Shown: positions 38,355-47,341 of the stretch, piece after piece
How the letters are laid out: the number at the start of each line of letters is the position of its first letter
Numbering within the stretch: position 1 is the stretch's first letter
Assembly (NCBI GenBank): GCA_025356395.1
Contig: JANXTA010000006.1
Coordinates: 1-54,476, forward strand
DNA: 54,476 nt
From: Betaproteobacteria bacterium
GTDB lineage: Bacteria > Pseudomonadota > Gammaproteobacteria > Burkholderiales > Burkholderiaceae_D
Reading direction: 5' to 3'
Position numbers and translations under genes: made by a program
The notes under the pieces: generated by a model
The model's input: only the letters and a program-made list of their open reading frames with translations
The model's database searches: none
What the model was told of the DNA's origin: nothing

Positions 38355-38702
38355 GTGAAAACACTGACGCTCAAAGTGTCATCCGCAAAGAATTCCATGA
38401 CGGGCTTCGTCGATCCATGGAAGTCCGGCAAGGCGGAGAAGTCGGCACGCATCGGCTTCGCTTTGCCGGAGTTGCTCTGGCAAGTGCTGACCGCCAAGCG
38501 CTGGGAGCTTCTCAAGGTGCTGTGCGGCATCGGTCCCGTGTCGCTTCGCAAAGTGGCCCGTCGTGTCGACCGCGACGTGAAAGCCGTGTACGGCGATGTC
38601 ACTGCATTGCTGAATGCCGCTGTCCTGCATCACGCCGACGGCGGTAGAGTCGTGTTTCCTTTCGAGGCGGTGAAGGTCGAGTTCATGCTGCAGGCGGCCT
38701 GA
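38355..38702 (+). CDS. HTH regulator of the HVO_A0114/TumA-like putative antitoxin family
   Basis: A 115-aa protein with a winged-helix core: KRWELLKVLCGIGPVSLRKVARRVDRDVKAVYGDVTALLNAAVLHHADGGRVVFPFEAVKVEF. This matches the HVO_A0114-type MarR-like proteins that often act as antitoxins beside a TumE toxin gene (DUF6516). Here only 30 bases separate it from bdhA and no toxin gene is visible on either side, so it appears orphaned. The start is GTG 38355. Confidence 0.82.
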   Translation: MKTLTLKVSSAKNSMTGFVDPWKSGKAEKSARIGFALPELLWQVLTAKRWELLKVLCGIGPVSLRKVARRVDRDVKAVYGDVTALLNAAVLHHADGGRVVFPFEAVKVEFMLQAA

Positions 38703-38836
38703 CCCCATCGCGTCGAGGCATTCGAAGCTTGAACCTCACAGCAACAATCCGCGCCTCGTATCCTTGAAGACATGTCGGGTTGATTCCACCCTGACCTCCC
38801 GATTCGACCGACCCGCCCCACTCGCGAGGCTCCTGC

Positions 38837-39181
38837 ATGCGTCGTCTTCACCAGGCGGTACTGACCACCGTCCTTCTCGGCCTTCCTGCCGCGGCCCTCG
38901 CGCAGGAGCCTCCCGCCGTGCGCAAGCCGCCTTCCGCAGAGGACATGCAGAAGCCCATGGACACGCCGATGGATTCGATGGTGCCGATGATGGCGAAGAT
39001 GACCGAGGCTACGGTCGAGGCGCAGTTGCGGATCGCGGAGAAGCCCGAGACAGCTGCACGGATCGCGACCTTCAAGCACAACCTTTATCTGGAACTGCAG
39101 AAGCAGGGCTTCACGCCGACGCAGGCGCTGCAGATCACGCTCGGCACGCCGCTGCCGTCGGGCACGGGTGGAATGAGATAG
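38837..39181 (+). CDS. Hypothetical exported protein
   Basis: A 114-aa product with a signal peptide (RRLHQAVLTTVLLGLPAAALAQ, cleavage before EPPAV). The mature part is Met/Pro-rich around residues 35-55 (MQKPMDTPMDSMVPMMAKM), then helical (VEAQLRIAEKPETAARIATFKHNLYLELQKQGF) and ends TPTQALQITLG. The methionine cluster could bind metal or be a flexible linker; no family is recognised. Confidence 0.65.
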   Translation: MRRLHQAVLTTVLLGLPAAALAQEPPAVRKPPSAEDMQKPMDTPMDSMVPMMAKMTEATVEAQLRIAEKPETAARIATFKHNLYLELQKQGFTPTQALQITLGTPLPSGTGGMR

Positions 39182-39186
39182 GCGCG

Positions 39187-39492
39187 ATGTCGCGGCGGCG
39201 CTTCCACACGCTTCCGCTCTTCGCGTCGGTCACGCTGCTGACGGCGTGCGTCTACCTCCCGACGACGGTGCAGGGCTACGATCGCGATTGCCAGGTCGTC
39301 GCGAAGCAGATGGTTCTGCAGGCGGTGCAGGTCGCGTCGATCAACGGCTGTGCGAACGAAGGCTGCGTCGCGCTGATCGTCGCGGCGAGTGCGGTCACGG
39401 CGGCATCGGCGATCGTGTCGGGAACGATCGTGGTCGCGGGAAACATCGTCTACTGGGTCGAGCGAAAGACACGGTGTTCGAGCGGACCGTGA
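39187..39492 (+). CDS. Small putative lipoprotein
   Basis: A 101-aa product with a lipoprotein signal (LPLFASVTLLTAC; Cys near residue 21) followed by VYLPTTVQGYDRDCQVVAKQM. A hydrophobic glycine- and alanine-rich stretch (VALIVAASAVTAASAIVSGTIVVAGNIVYWVERK) lies near the C terminus. Four further cysteines suggest disulfides in the periplasm. It starts 5 bases after the preceding exported protein gene, so the two are likely co-expressed. Family unknown. Confidence 0.7.
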   Translation: MSRRRFHTLPLFASVTLLTACVYLPTTVQGYDRDCQVVAKQMVLQAVQVASINGCANEGCVALIVAASAVTAASAIVSGTIVVAGNIVYWVERKTRCSSGP

Positions 39493-39584
39493 TCGTTGCG
39501 GTCGGCACGCTGGGAAACTCCTTTTCCCTCTGGGGAGCGAACCTTGTTTTGAAGAGGGCGATCCAAGAACTCCACAAGGGAGAG

Positions 39585-40406
39585 ATGCACATGAATCCGA
39601 ACAAGGACCTCTGGGAAAAAGGCGACTTCACGCAGATCGCCGCGACGATGCGCCGATCCGGCGAAGCGCTGGTCGAGTCACTCGACATCAAGCCGTCCAT
39701 GCGGGCGCTGGACCTCGGCTGCGGCGACGGCACGACCGCGGTCCCGCTCGCGCAGAAGGGCGCCGACACCACCGGCATCGACATCGCCCGCAACCTGGTC
39801 GCGGCCGGCAACGCGCGGGCGAAGGCGCTCGGACTCGACAACCTGGTGTTCCAGGAAGGCGATGCATCGCATCTCGACGGGGTGGCCGACCACGCCTTCG
39901 ACCTGACCGTGTCCGTCTTCGGCGCGATGTTCGCGCCGCGGCCCTTCGACGTCGCCAAGGAGATGGTCCGTGTCACCAAGCCCGGCGGTCGCATCGTGAT
40001 GGGCAACTGGATCCCCAACGATCCGACGTCGTTCGTCTCGCAGGTCCTCAAGATCAGTTCGGCCTTCACGCCGCCGCCGCCCGAAGGCTTCGTGAGTCCG
40101 ATGACCTGGGGCGTCGAGTCGCACATCGTCGATCGCTTCGGTCAGGCGGGCGTGCCGGCCGATCGCATCGCGATGGTCAGGGACACGTTCTTCTTCCACA
40201 TCCCGGACCAGCAGCCGGACCAGCTGATCGAGTCCTTCCGACGCTATTACGGCCCGACGATGAATGCCTTCGAAGCGGCCGAGAAGAACGGGCAGGTCGA
40301 CGCGCTGCGCGAGCAACTGGTGGAACTCGCGCGCGCGCAGAACAGCGCCAAGGACGGCGGCACGGCGATCTCGGCGACGTTCATGCGGGTGACGGTCACG
40401 CCCTGA
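39585..40406 (+). CDS. Class I SAM-dependent methyltransferase
   Basis: A 273-aa Rossmann-fold methyltransferase. Motif I is MRALDLGCGDGTTAVPLAQKG, motif II GIDIARNLV, and the acidic/LD motif LVFQEGDASHLDG. The C-terminal half (PPEGFVSPMTWGVESHIVDRFG) suggests a small-molecule substrate binding cap, as in UbiE-like enzymes. The substrate is unknown. The start at 39585 follows AAGGGAGAG; ATG 39591 is an alternative. Confidence 0.88.
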   Translation: MHMNPNKDLWEKGDFTQIAATMRRSGEALVESLDIKPSMRALDLGCGDGTTAVPLAQKGADTTGIDIARNLVAAGNARAKALGLDNLVFQEGDASHLDGVADHAFDLTVSVFGAMFAPRPFDVAKEMVRVTKPGGRIVMGNWIPNDPTSFVSQVLKISSAFTPPPPEGFVSPMTWGVESHIVDRFGQAGVPADRIAMVRDTFFFHIPDQQPDQLIESFRRYYGPTMNAFEAAEKNGQVDALREQLVELARAQNSAKDGGTAISATFMRVTVTP

Positions 40407-40566
40407 ACGACGCCGGGCCGCGGGCGGCTCAAGGTTTTGCCGAGGCGGCCGATGCCTGTTTGGAAGAACCCTTTCCGAACCAGCCTCGGCCATCGACCGC
40501 CGGACCATGGGCCCACATCTCGACCGATCCGGCAGCACGACGTCAACCCCGTCCTCGGAGCGGCGC

Positions 40567-42252
40567 ATGTTTCGTCTTCGCCGCGGGCGCGGACCGATCG
40601 ACGACGGCTGCGCGGCGCTCGGCCTGTTGCGAGCCATGCGCCTGCTCGATCGGGTCGAAGGCCTGCTCCGTCTCTTCCAGCTCGATATGGTCCCGGCCCT
40701 GCTCGAGCGGGCCGCCTCGCTCGTCCAGGACGATCGCCACTGCCGTGCACGCCTGCTGTTCCTGCGCGCGAGACTGGATGGCATCGAGGCGCGCTTCGAC
40801 ACCGCGCTGCTGTCCGCCCAGCAATCCGTCGAACTCTGGAAAGCCCTCGGCGACCTCGCCGGCGAGGCGCTCGCACGCGCCGAGATCACCCGCATCCTGC
40901 TGGCCGCGGGCAATACGCCGGACGCGCTCGACGAAGGCCTGGCGGCCCTCGCCGCGGCCGAAGCGAGTGGCGACCTCGCGGCACGATCGCAGGCCATGCG
41001 GGCACTCGCGCATGTCTACCTGTCGCTCGAACAGTTTGACCAGTCGATCGCCTTCTGCGAAGCGGCCGCCGAGAGCGCCCGGCTGATCCACGACGACGTC
41101 CTCGAGGGCGGCATCGTCGACACGCTCGCCTGCGTCTACGGGACCATGTCCTACCAGGAGACCGCGAACGGCGACCACGCACGCGCCGGCGAGCTCGTGG
41201 AACGTTCGATGTCCTGTGCACGCGAAGCGATGCGGCTCGCGCAGCAGGCGGGAAACCGGCACAACGAGGCGACGGCCCTGGCCAACCTCTGTGAAGGTCT
41301 CGTCCTTGGCGACCGGACGGTCGAAGCCGGAACTCTGATGGCGTCTTGGTCCCCGGAAGCGCTGAAGGAAGTGCCGAGCGTCGCATCGCATCACTTCGAC
41401 ACGCATGGCCGCATCTGCATGACCCTCGGGCGCCACGAAGAAGCGGTTGCGCTCTTCACCGCCGCTTTCGAGGCGGCCCGCACGACCAGTCTCGCCATGT
41501 TTGCCAGCGAACATCTGGCCGACGCCTGCGAACGCACGGGCGACCTCGGTGCCGCGCTGAAGCATCACCGTCGCTTCCATGCGCTCTTCCGGCAGGTCAC
41601 GTCGGAAGCCGCGCAACGCAGCGCCCGCGTGGCCACCGTCCGTCTCGAGACGCAGCACGCGCACGACAACGCGGTCCGGCATCGCACCATGGCCGAGGAC
41701 CTGCAGCGATCGAACGAACAGCTCACGCGCCGCGCCGACGACCTGCTCCGGTTGAGTCTGCACGATCCGCTCACGGGCCTGGGCAATCGTCGCCTGATGG
41801 AAACGCTCGTCGAGGATGGCGGCAGCGGTCACGCCATCGTGATGATCGACGTCGACCGGTTCAAGGCCATCAACGACGGCTGGTCCCATCTGGTCGGCGA
41901 CGCGGTGTTGCGGCAGATCGCGCTGCTGATCCGCGGCTGCTGCCGCGAGGCCGACACCGCGGTCCGCTATGGCGGCGACGAGTTCGCGATCGTCCTGCGG
42001 AGCACCGATGCCGCTGCGGTGGCCACGACCGCGGAACGCGTGCGGCACGAGGTCGCCGTTTTCGACTGGAACGGCATCGCCGCTCGCCTGAACGTGTCGG
42101 TCAGCGTCGGCTTCGCGACCCGTCTCGATCTCGACGCGGGGACACCGGTGGGCATGCTCGCGCTCGCCGATCGTCGGCTGTACGACGCCAAGCACGCCGG
42201 CCGCAACCGGGTGATGGGTTCGTTCGCGCACAACGACTCTGCGTTCTCCTGA
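40567..42252 (+). CDS. Diguanylate cyclase with N-terminal TPR-like region
   Basis: A 561-aa protein. Residues 1-370 are helical TPR-type repeats (e.g. LLSAQQSVELWKALGDLAGEALARAEI, ALAHVYLSLEQFDQSIAFCEAAAE), a probable sensor. A coiled-coil linker (MAEDLQRSNEQLTRRADDLLRLS) joins the GGDEF domain, with LTGLGNRRLMETL and the intact active site RYGGDEFAIVL. An inhibitory RxxD site (READ) lies five residues before it. It should make c-di-GMP with product inhibition. ATG 40567 has GGAG 6 bases upstream; 40507 would add 20 residues. The neighbour at 43469 is a decayed paralogue. Confidence 0.92.
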   Translation: MFRLRRGRGPIDDGCAALGLLRAMRLLDRVEGLLRLFQLDMVPALLERAASLVQDDRHCRARLLFLRARLDGIEARFDTALLSAQQSVELWKALGDLAGEALARAEITRILLAAGNTPDALDEGLAALAAAEASGDLAARSQAMRALAHVYLSLEQFDQSIAFCEAAAESARLIHDDVLEGGIVDTLACVYGTMSYQETANGDHARAGELVERSMSCAREAMRLAQQAGNRHNEATALANLCEGLVLGDRTVEAGTLMASWSPEALKEVPSVASHHFDTHGRICMTLGRHEEAVALFTAAFEAARTTSLAMFASEHLADACERTGDLGAALKHHRRFHALFRQVTSEAAQRSARVATVRLETQHAHDNAVRHRTMAEDLQRSNEQLTRRADDLLRLSLHDPLTGLGNRRLMETLVEDGGSGHAIVMIDVDRFKAINDGWSHLVGDAVLRQIALLIRGCCREADTAVRYGGDEFAIVLRSTDAAAVATTAERVRHEVAVFDWNGIAARLNVSVSVGFATRLDLDAGTPVGMLALADRRLYDAKHAGRNRVMGSFAHNDSAFS

Positions 42253-42348
42253 GGGCGAGGCGTCGTCGCGGGTTCGCGCGACGCGCGACGACACGGCAGA
42301 ATGGCCGCGCACGAAAACACCATGAATGACAAGAACAGGGAGAACCCC

Positions 42349-43383
42349 ATGCGAGACCGATCGATCCGAGGCGCAATCGCCTTCGTCACGGCCGCCTTGC
42401 TCGGCGGTTGTGCGGCGACGACGTCGATGCAGGCAGACGCGCCATTGACCATTGCCCGTCAGGGCAGCTTCTTCGTCGGTGGCCACGACGTCCAGTCGGA
42501 CACGCTGTCCGTGTTGCCCGCGTACGCGCCGTCGGGGACGATCTCCGTGGAGCAGATGTACGTGCACTACCAGGTGCCGGTCTCGCCCGACCTGCTGTCG
42601 CTGGTCTTCATCCACGGCTGCTGCCTGACCGGCAAGACCTGGGAATCGACCCCCGACGGCCGCATGGGCTGGGACGAGTTCTTCGTCCGCAAGGGACACC
42701 CGGTCTACGTGATCGACCAGGTCGCGCGCGGTCGATCGGCGGTCGATCCATCGGTGATCAACGCGGCCAAGGCCGGCAAGACGCCGCCGACCCAGTTGCC
42801 TCCCGTGTTCTCGGCCGGGCATGAGTCGGCGTGGGCGATCTTCCGCTTCGGTCCCGAATACCCGAAGGTCTTCCCCGGCATGCAGTTCCCGCTCGAGGCG
42901 CAGGCCGAGTTCTGGAGGCAGATGGTGGCCGATTGGAGCGCGACGCTGCCCACGCCCAACCCGACCGTGCCCGCGCTCTCGGAGCTCGCACGCACGCTGA
43001 AGAGCACGGTGCTGATCAGCCATTCCCAATCGGGTATTTATCCGTTCCAGGTCGCGGCGTTGAACCGTGACGGCGTGGCCGGCCTCGTGTCCATCGAGCC
43101 GGCCGCCTGTCCCGCAGCCGACGGCGATCTCAAGCCCTACGTCGGGTTGCCCATCCTGGTGTTGTGGGGCGACTACGTCGATCTCGCGCCGCGCTGGGCA
43201 CCGCGGCTCAAGGCGTGCCGTGAGTTCGTGCGTGCGGCCAACGTGGCAGGCGGCAAGGCCGAGCTGGTGCTGCTCGGCGACGTCGGCATGCCCGGGCACT
43301 CGCACATGCTGATGCAGGATCGCGAGAGCCTCAAGATCGCGGACTGGCTGGCGAGCTGGATCGCCACCCACGTGACGCGTTAG
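42349..43383 (+). CDS. Alpha/beta hydrolase, putative lipoprotein esterase
   Basis: A 344-aa product. The lipoprotein signal (GAIAFVTAALLGGC, Cys near residue 20) indicates membrane anchoring in the periplasm. The hydrolase fold has oxyanion HGCCLTGKTWESTPDGRMGWDEFF, nucleophile VLISHSQSGIYPF and a catalytic His in MPGHSHMLMQD. This resembles a family of secreted esterases common in Burkholderia. ATG 42349 is preferred because of the GGGAGA site and signal peptide; earlier ATGs at 42301 and 42322 are possible. Confidence 0.85.
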   Translation: MRDRSIRGAIAFVTAALLGGCAATTSMQADAPLTIARQGSFFVGGHDVQSDTLSVLPAYAPSGTISVEQMYVHYQVPVSPDLLSLVFIHGCCLTGKTWESTPDGRMGWDEFFVRKGHPVYVIDQVARGRSAVDPSVINAAKAGKTPPTQLPPVFSAGHESAWAIFRFGPEYPKVFPGMQFPLEAQAEFWRQMVADWSATLPTPNPTVPALSELARTLKSTVLISHSQSGIYPFQVAALNRDGVAGLVSIEPAACPAADGDLKPYVGLPILVLWGDYVDLAPRWAPRLKACREFVRAANVAGGKAELVLLGDVGMPGHSHMLMQDRESLKIADWLASWIATHVTR

Positions 43384-43468
43384 GTCGATGTCGGTCCTCG
43401 CAAATTCGCATGGGGGCGTCGTCCGGCGACGCAGCGCGGCGGCGCGCCGCGAGCCGTAAGGCGGCGAG

Positions 43469-44926
43469 ATGGATCCGGGCGATCCGCGTGCGCTGCGGCG
43501 GGCGGCACGGCTGCTCGACTGCGTCGAAAGCCGCATCCGGTATTTCGAGATCGAATCGATCGAGACGCTGATCGGCAAGGCCGAGTCGCTGGGCAGCCGC
43601 GACCAACACTGCCTGGCACGCGCACTGACGCTGCGTATCCGCAACCACCGCATTCACGATCGTTTCGAAGCGGCGATACAGTCGGCGCAGGGCGCAATCG
43701 TCTTGTGACAGTCGTTGGGCGATCCGCGTGGCGAGGCGACGGTCCGCACGCAGATCGCCCACATCCTGCTCGCGGTCGGCGACTGCTACGAGGCGTTGAG
43801 CGAAGGCATGGCGGCGATGACGCTGGCCGACTCCGCGAACGATGCGAGCGCGATGGTCGAGGTGCTTCGCGTGGTCGGCCATAGCTATCTTGCCGTGTCG
43901 CAATTCGATTGCGCGACCGCGTTCTGCGAGCGCGGCATCGAGACCAGCCGCCGGATCGGGGACGCCATCTCGGAAGGCGCCCTGCTCGACACCCTGGGCT
44001 GCGTCTACGGCACGATGGCCTACGGGGCGACCGCTGCGGGCGACGACAAGCAGGCCCGCATCTTGAACCTGCGCGCCATCGACGCATCGCGGCAAGCGAT
44101 GACGATCGCCAGCGCATACGGGCATCGCGCCAACGAGGGGACCGCGAATACCAATGTCGCGGAGGGCCTGGTCCAGGATGGACGTCCCGAAGGGGGACTG
44201 GCGCTGATGGAGTCGTGCGCAGCCTACCGGCCCGATCCGGGCAGCGGCGCTTCTCATCATCTCGACACGTGGGGCTCGATCTGCCTGGCACTCGGCCGGC
44301 TCGACGAAGCCATCGACCGGTTCGAGCGGGCGAACGCCAGCCGCTCGCTCGCCGAAGATCTGCAACGCTCCAACGAACAGCTCAGCCGGCGTGCCGACGA
44401 CCTGATGCACGAGAGCCTGCACGAGGCGCTGACGGACCTGGGCACCCGGCGGCTGATGGAGCGCCTGCTCGACGCGGGCATGTCGCGCTATGCCATCGCG
44501 ATCATCGACGTGGATTACGTCAAGGCCGTCAACGACGGCTGATCGCACGGAATCGGCGACCAGGTGCTCCAGGAACTCGCACTGCTGATCCGGCAAGGCT
44601 GTCGTCCGTTGGACGCGCCGATTCGTTACGACGGCGAGGAGTTCGCCGTCCTGCTGCGCGACATCGACGAGGAGCCGGCCATGCCGACCGCGGGGCGCAT
44701 CCGCGAGGGGATCGCGGCGTTCGACTGGACGCGGATCGCGGCCGGGCTGGCGGTGACGGTCAGCATCGGCGTCGCTTTCGGCGCCGATGCCGACAGCAGC
44801 ACGACGGTCATGGAATATGCGGACCGCAGGCTGTACGAGGCGAAGAATGCGGCTCGCAACCGGGTGATCGGCCGCGCGACGATCATCGAGGGCCCGTCAG
44901 CGTCATCGGGGCGCTGCGGGTCTTGA
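43469..44926 (+). pseudogene. Decayed TPR-GGDEF paralogue with two in-frame TGA codons
   Basis: One frame of 485 codons from ATG 43469 to TGA 44924-44926 is interrupted only by TGA at 43706-43708 and 44540-44542. It aligns along its length with the gene at 40567. Both stops fall where that paralogue has tryptophan (VELWKALGD versus VL-stop-QSLGD; NDGWSHLVGD versus NDG-stop-SHGIGD). About 80 residues between the TPR part and the QRSNEQL linker are deleted in frame. The active site reads RYDGEEFAVLL, so the first glycine of GG[DE]EF is lost. It cannot be an active full-length cyclase. Confidence 0.88.
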
Positions 44927-46151
44927 GCCGCACCAGCGGTGCCTTGAACACGGCTGCCGCGATCGGCTGCTCGAGGATGGCGCTCGCAATCGCTTCGGCC
45001 TGGCGCGCGATCGGCTCGATGAAACGACACGGCTTGCCGGCGATCGACACGCAGTCGCCGGCCGCGTAGATCGCCGGGACGCTGGTCGCCAGCGTCGATG
45101 CGTCGACCACGATGCCGGTATCGATGGCGACGCCCGCCGTCTTCGCCAGCCGGGTATCGATGCACAGCCCGATCGCCGCGATCACGACGTCGGCGTCGTG
45201 GAAGCTGCAGTCGTCGCAGTTGATCACCGTGACCGACCTGCCGCCAATCGATCGGCGCTCGACCCGGACGATCGAGCTCGACGGCACGAAGCGCACACCG
45301 AGCTTCGTCCATCCATCGAGCAGACGCTGCGACTCCTCGACGCTGGACCACGCTGCCAGCGGTCGCGATGCGGGGTCGAGGATCGTGACCGTGTGTTCCG
45401 CATGCGCGAGGTCGTCGGCCAGTTCGCAACCGACCAGGCCCGCGCCGATCACCGTGATGCGGGCCGGCCCGCGGGCGAGGACGGCGTGCAGCCTGGTCCA
45501 CGTGTCGAGCGCGTTGATGCGCCAGCAGAGATCGGCCGGCAGCGTCTTCGCATCGACCGGTCGCGCGCCCATGGCGAGCACCAGCGCGTCGTAGTCGAAG
45601 CTGCCGCGCGTCGTGCGGATGCGTTTGCGCGGCGCGTCGATAGCCGTCGCGAAGGCATGGGGCACGAGGCGGACCGACAGGTCGTCGGCGACGTCGGGGC
45701 CAAAGGATGCGATCAGGTCGTTGGCGCTCTTGCGATGACCGAAGGCCAGCGACAGCGCGGGCTTCGGATAGACGTCCGCCGAGTCGCCGGCGATCAGCGT
45801 GATCGGGATGTGCGGGTCCTTCGCACGCAACGCGCGCGCTGTCGACCAGCCGGCGAGGCCGCCACCGACGATCACCACGCCCTTGCGGTTGCGCGACACC
45901 GAAGGGACCTGGGTGACGGGTCGTATGGGGACCGGCCCGGACGATGGGCCGTCGTAGGGATCGAAGTCCTGCTTCGACACGCCGCACAGCGGACAGGCCC
46001 AGTCGTCGGGGATGTCTTCGTAGCGGGTCCCCGGCGCGAGCCCGCCGTCGCGGTCACCGTCCTGCTCGTCGTACACGTAGCCACAGGCACGGCAGATGTA
46101 CTGGCGCCACGGCCGTTCGTCTTCCAGGACCGTCGCCAGCACGGCACTCAC
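44883..46151 (-). CDS. Rubredoxin-FAD-dependent oxidoreductase fusion
   Basis: A 422-aa protein. Residues 16-66 are a rubredoxin with two metal-ligand pairs, CRACGYVYDEQDGD and WACPLCGVSKQDFDPY. A linker leads to a rubredoxin:NAD(P)H reductase-like flavoprotein: FAD site VVIVGGGLAGWSTARALR (about 90), NAD site ITVIGAGLVGCELADDLA (about 235) and IYAAGDCVSIAGK (about 370). It can pass electrons from NAD(P)H through FAD to its own rubredoxin iron. The start is GTG 46151, overlapping the preceding dehydrogenase gene by GTGA. It is the last gene of the OsmC operon. Confidence 0.92.
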   Translation of the reverse strand: MSAVLATVLEDERPWRQYICRACGYVYDEQDGDRDGGLAPGTRYEDIPDDWACPLCGVSKQDFDPYDGPSSGPVPIRPVTQVPSVSRNRKGVVIVGGGLAGWSTARALRAKDPHIPITLIAGDSADVYPKPALSLAFGHRKSANDLIASFGPDVADDLSVRLVPHAFATAIDAPRKRIRTTRGSFDYDALVLAMGARPVDAKTLPADLCWRINALDTWTRLHAVLARGPARITVIGAGLVGCELADDLAHAEHTVTILDPASRPLAAWSSVEESQRLLDGWTKLGVRFVPSSSIVRVERRSIGGRSVTVINCDDCSFHDADVVIAAIGLCIDTRLAKTAGVAIDTGIVVDASTLATSVPAIYAAGDCVSIAGKPCRFIEPIARQAEAIASAILEQPIAAAVFKAPLVRLKTRSAPMTLTGPR

Positions 46152-47341
46152 GCCGGGACCACCGGCGTCATCAGGCGCGCCATCTCTTTCCGCAGGTGCT
46201 TGATGGCCGGCGTGACGATGGCCACGAAGTGCGACTCGCGTACGCGACGCTGCGGCGCCGCAGTCATCAGGTAGCCGCGGGCACCGTGATGCAGCAGCGC
46301 GGACTGCGCGGCACGCAAGGCGAGTTCCGAGGCATGCGCACGGACGTCGAGCACGTCGATCAGGTAGTCGTTGCCGGTCGCATACGGCGTCAGCGCCAGC
46401 GTCTCGATGCGCGCGGTCAGGTCGTCGAGTTCAGCCTGCAGCGCGAAGGGTCGATCGTCGTGGAACTCGTTGACGTGCCCGAGCTGTTCCTCGACCTGCC
46501 ACATCGAGTCGATGCTGCCTCGCGCGACACCCAGACCCATGCCGGTCTGCAGCAGGATGAAGGCTGCACGGATGCGACCGATGAACGGCCGCACGGGATC
46601 GGCGACCAGGCGATCGGCACCGATGAATACATCGGTCAGCCGGACCGACCAGGTACTCGTGCCTTCCATCGCGGAGAAGGTCGGGCAATGCCTGAGCTCG
46701 ACACCGGGGGCATCGCAGTCGAGGATGAACATGACCTCGTGCTGGTCGTCGACGACCTTGCCGCCCGCATCGACGACCGCGGCGACCGCCCCGAGGTAGT
46801 GGTTCTTGGCGATGTGGCTGACCCACGGCAGCGTGCCCGAGACCTTGTAGCCACCAGGGACCGCGCGCGCCTTCAGCAGCATCGACTCGATGCGCGCGAA
46901 GGTCTTCATCGGGTTCGACATGCCGGTGCCGCCCATTGTCGCGCCGCGCGCATGAGCGTCGAGCTTCGCGCCCATCAACGCGGCATTGCCCGACTGCTCC
47001 ATGTACAGCCCGCAGACATCGTGGCACCACATCATGAAGGCGGTCGAACCGCATACCCGGCCAGCCTCGGTCATCGCGCGGATGGCGCCGATGAAGTCGG
47101 TCCCATTGCCGTCGAGATGCGCGCCGAACCCGCCGGCGCCGCCAAGCGCCTCGAGGATGTCGCGCGGGTAGTGGCCTTGCCGATCGATGCGCTCGGCATC
47201 CCTCGCGAGCGGACCCTGCGCGATCTCGCGCACCCGATCGATCATCGCGTCGCGCGATTCGTCGCGCAGCGATTCGCTGGCGACCGATCGTGCATCGGCC
47301 ACGAGGACGGGACTTTCTTCGAGGACGGTCATGATCGGCAT
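46148..47341 (-). CDS. Acyl-CoA-dehydrogenase-like flavoprotein
   Basis: A 397-aa member of the acyl-CoA dehydrogenase superfamily. The N-terminal helical domain contains GHYPRDILEALGGAGGFGAHL. The FAD-binding middle has MSNPMKTFARIESMLLKARAVPGGYKVSGTLPWVSH and the C-terminal helices include RAAQSALLHHGARGYLM. Substrate contacts differ from true fatty-acyl-CoA enzymes, and the overall look is closer to SfnB/DszC-like flavin oxidases or monooxygenases used in organosulfur metabolism. That is inference. It is coupled to OsmC (TGATG) upstream and to the rubredoxin-reductase fusion downstream. Confidence 0.85.
   Translation of the reverse strand: MPIMTVLEESPVLVADARSVASESLRDESRDAMIDRVREIAQGPLARDAERIDRQGHYPRDILEALGGAGGFGAHLDGNGTDFIGAIRAMTEAGRVCGSTAFMMWCHDVCGLYMEQSGNAALMGAKLDAHARGATMGGTGMSNPMKTFARIESMLLKARAVPGGYKVSGTLPWVSHIAKNHYLGAVAAVVDAGGKVVDDQHEVMFILDCDAPGVELRHCPTFSAMEGTSTWSVRLTDVFIGADRLVADPVRPFIGRIRAAFILLQTGMGLGVARGSIDSMWQVEEQLGHVNEFHDDRPFALQAELDDLTARIETLALTPYATGNDYLIDVLDVRAHASELALRAAQSALLHHGARGYLMTAAPQRRVRESHFVAIVTPAIKHLRKEMARLMTPVVPA

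Noticed and set aside
40543-43653. Very long minus-strand open frame of over 1000 codons
   Set aside because: It is the reverse-strand shadow of the GGDEF and esterase genes, whose domains are clear on the plus strand. High GC content makes such frames common.
43706-44542. Possible recoding of TGA as tryptophan or TAG as glutamine
   Set aside because: Intact genes here use TAG (pmbA, livF) and TGA (mog, cmk, aroA and others) as normal stops, no selenocysteine context is seen, and the broken genes also carry frameshifts.
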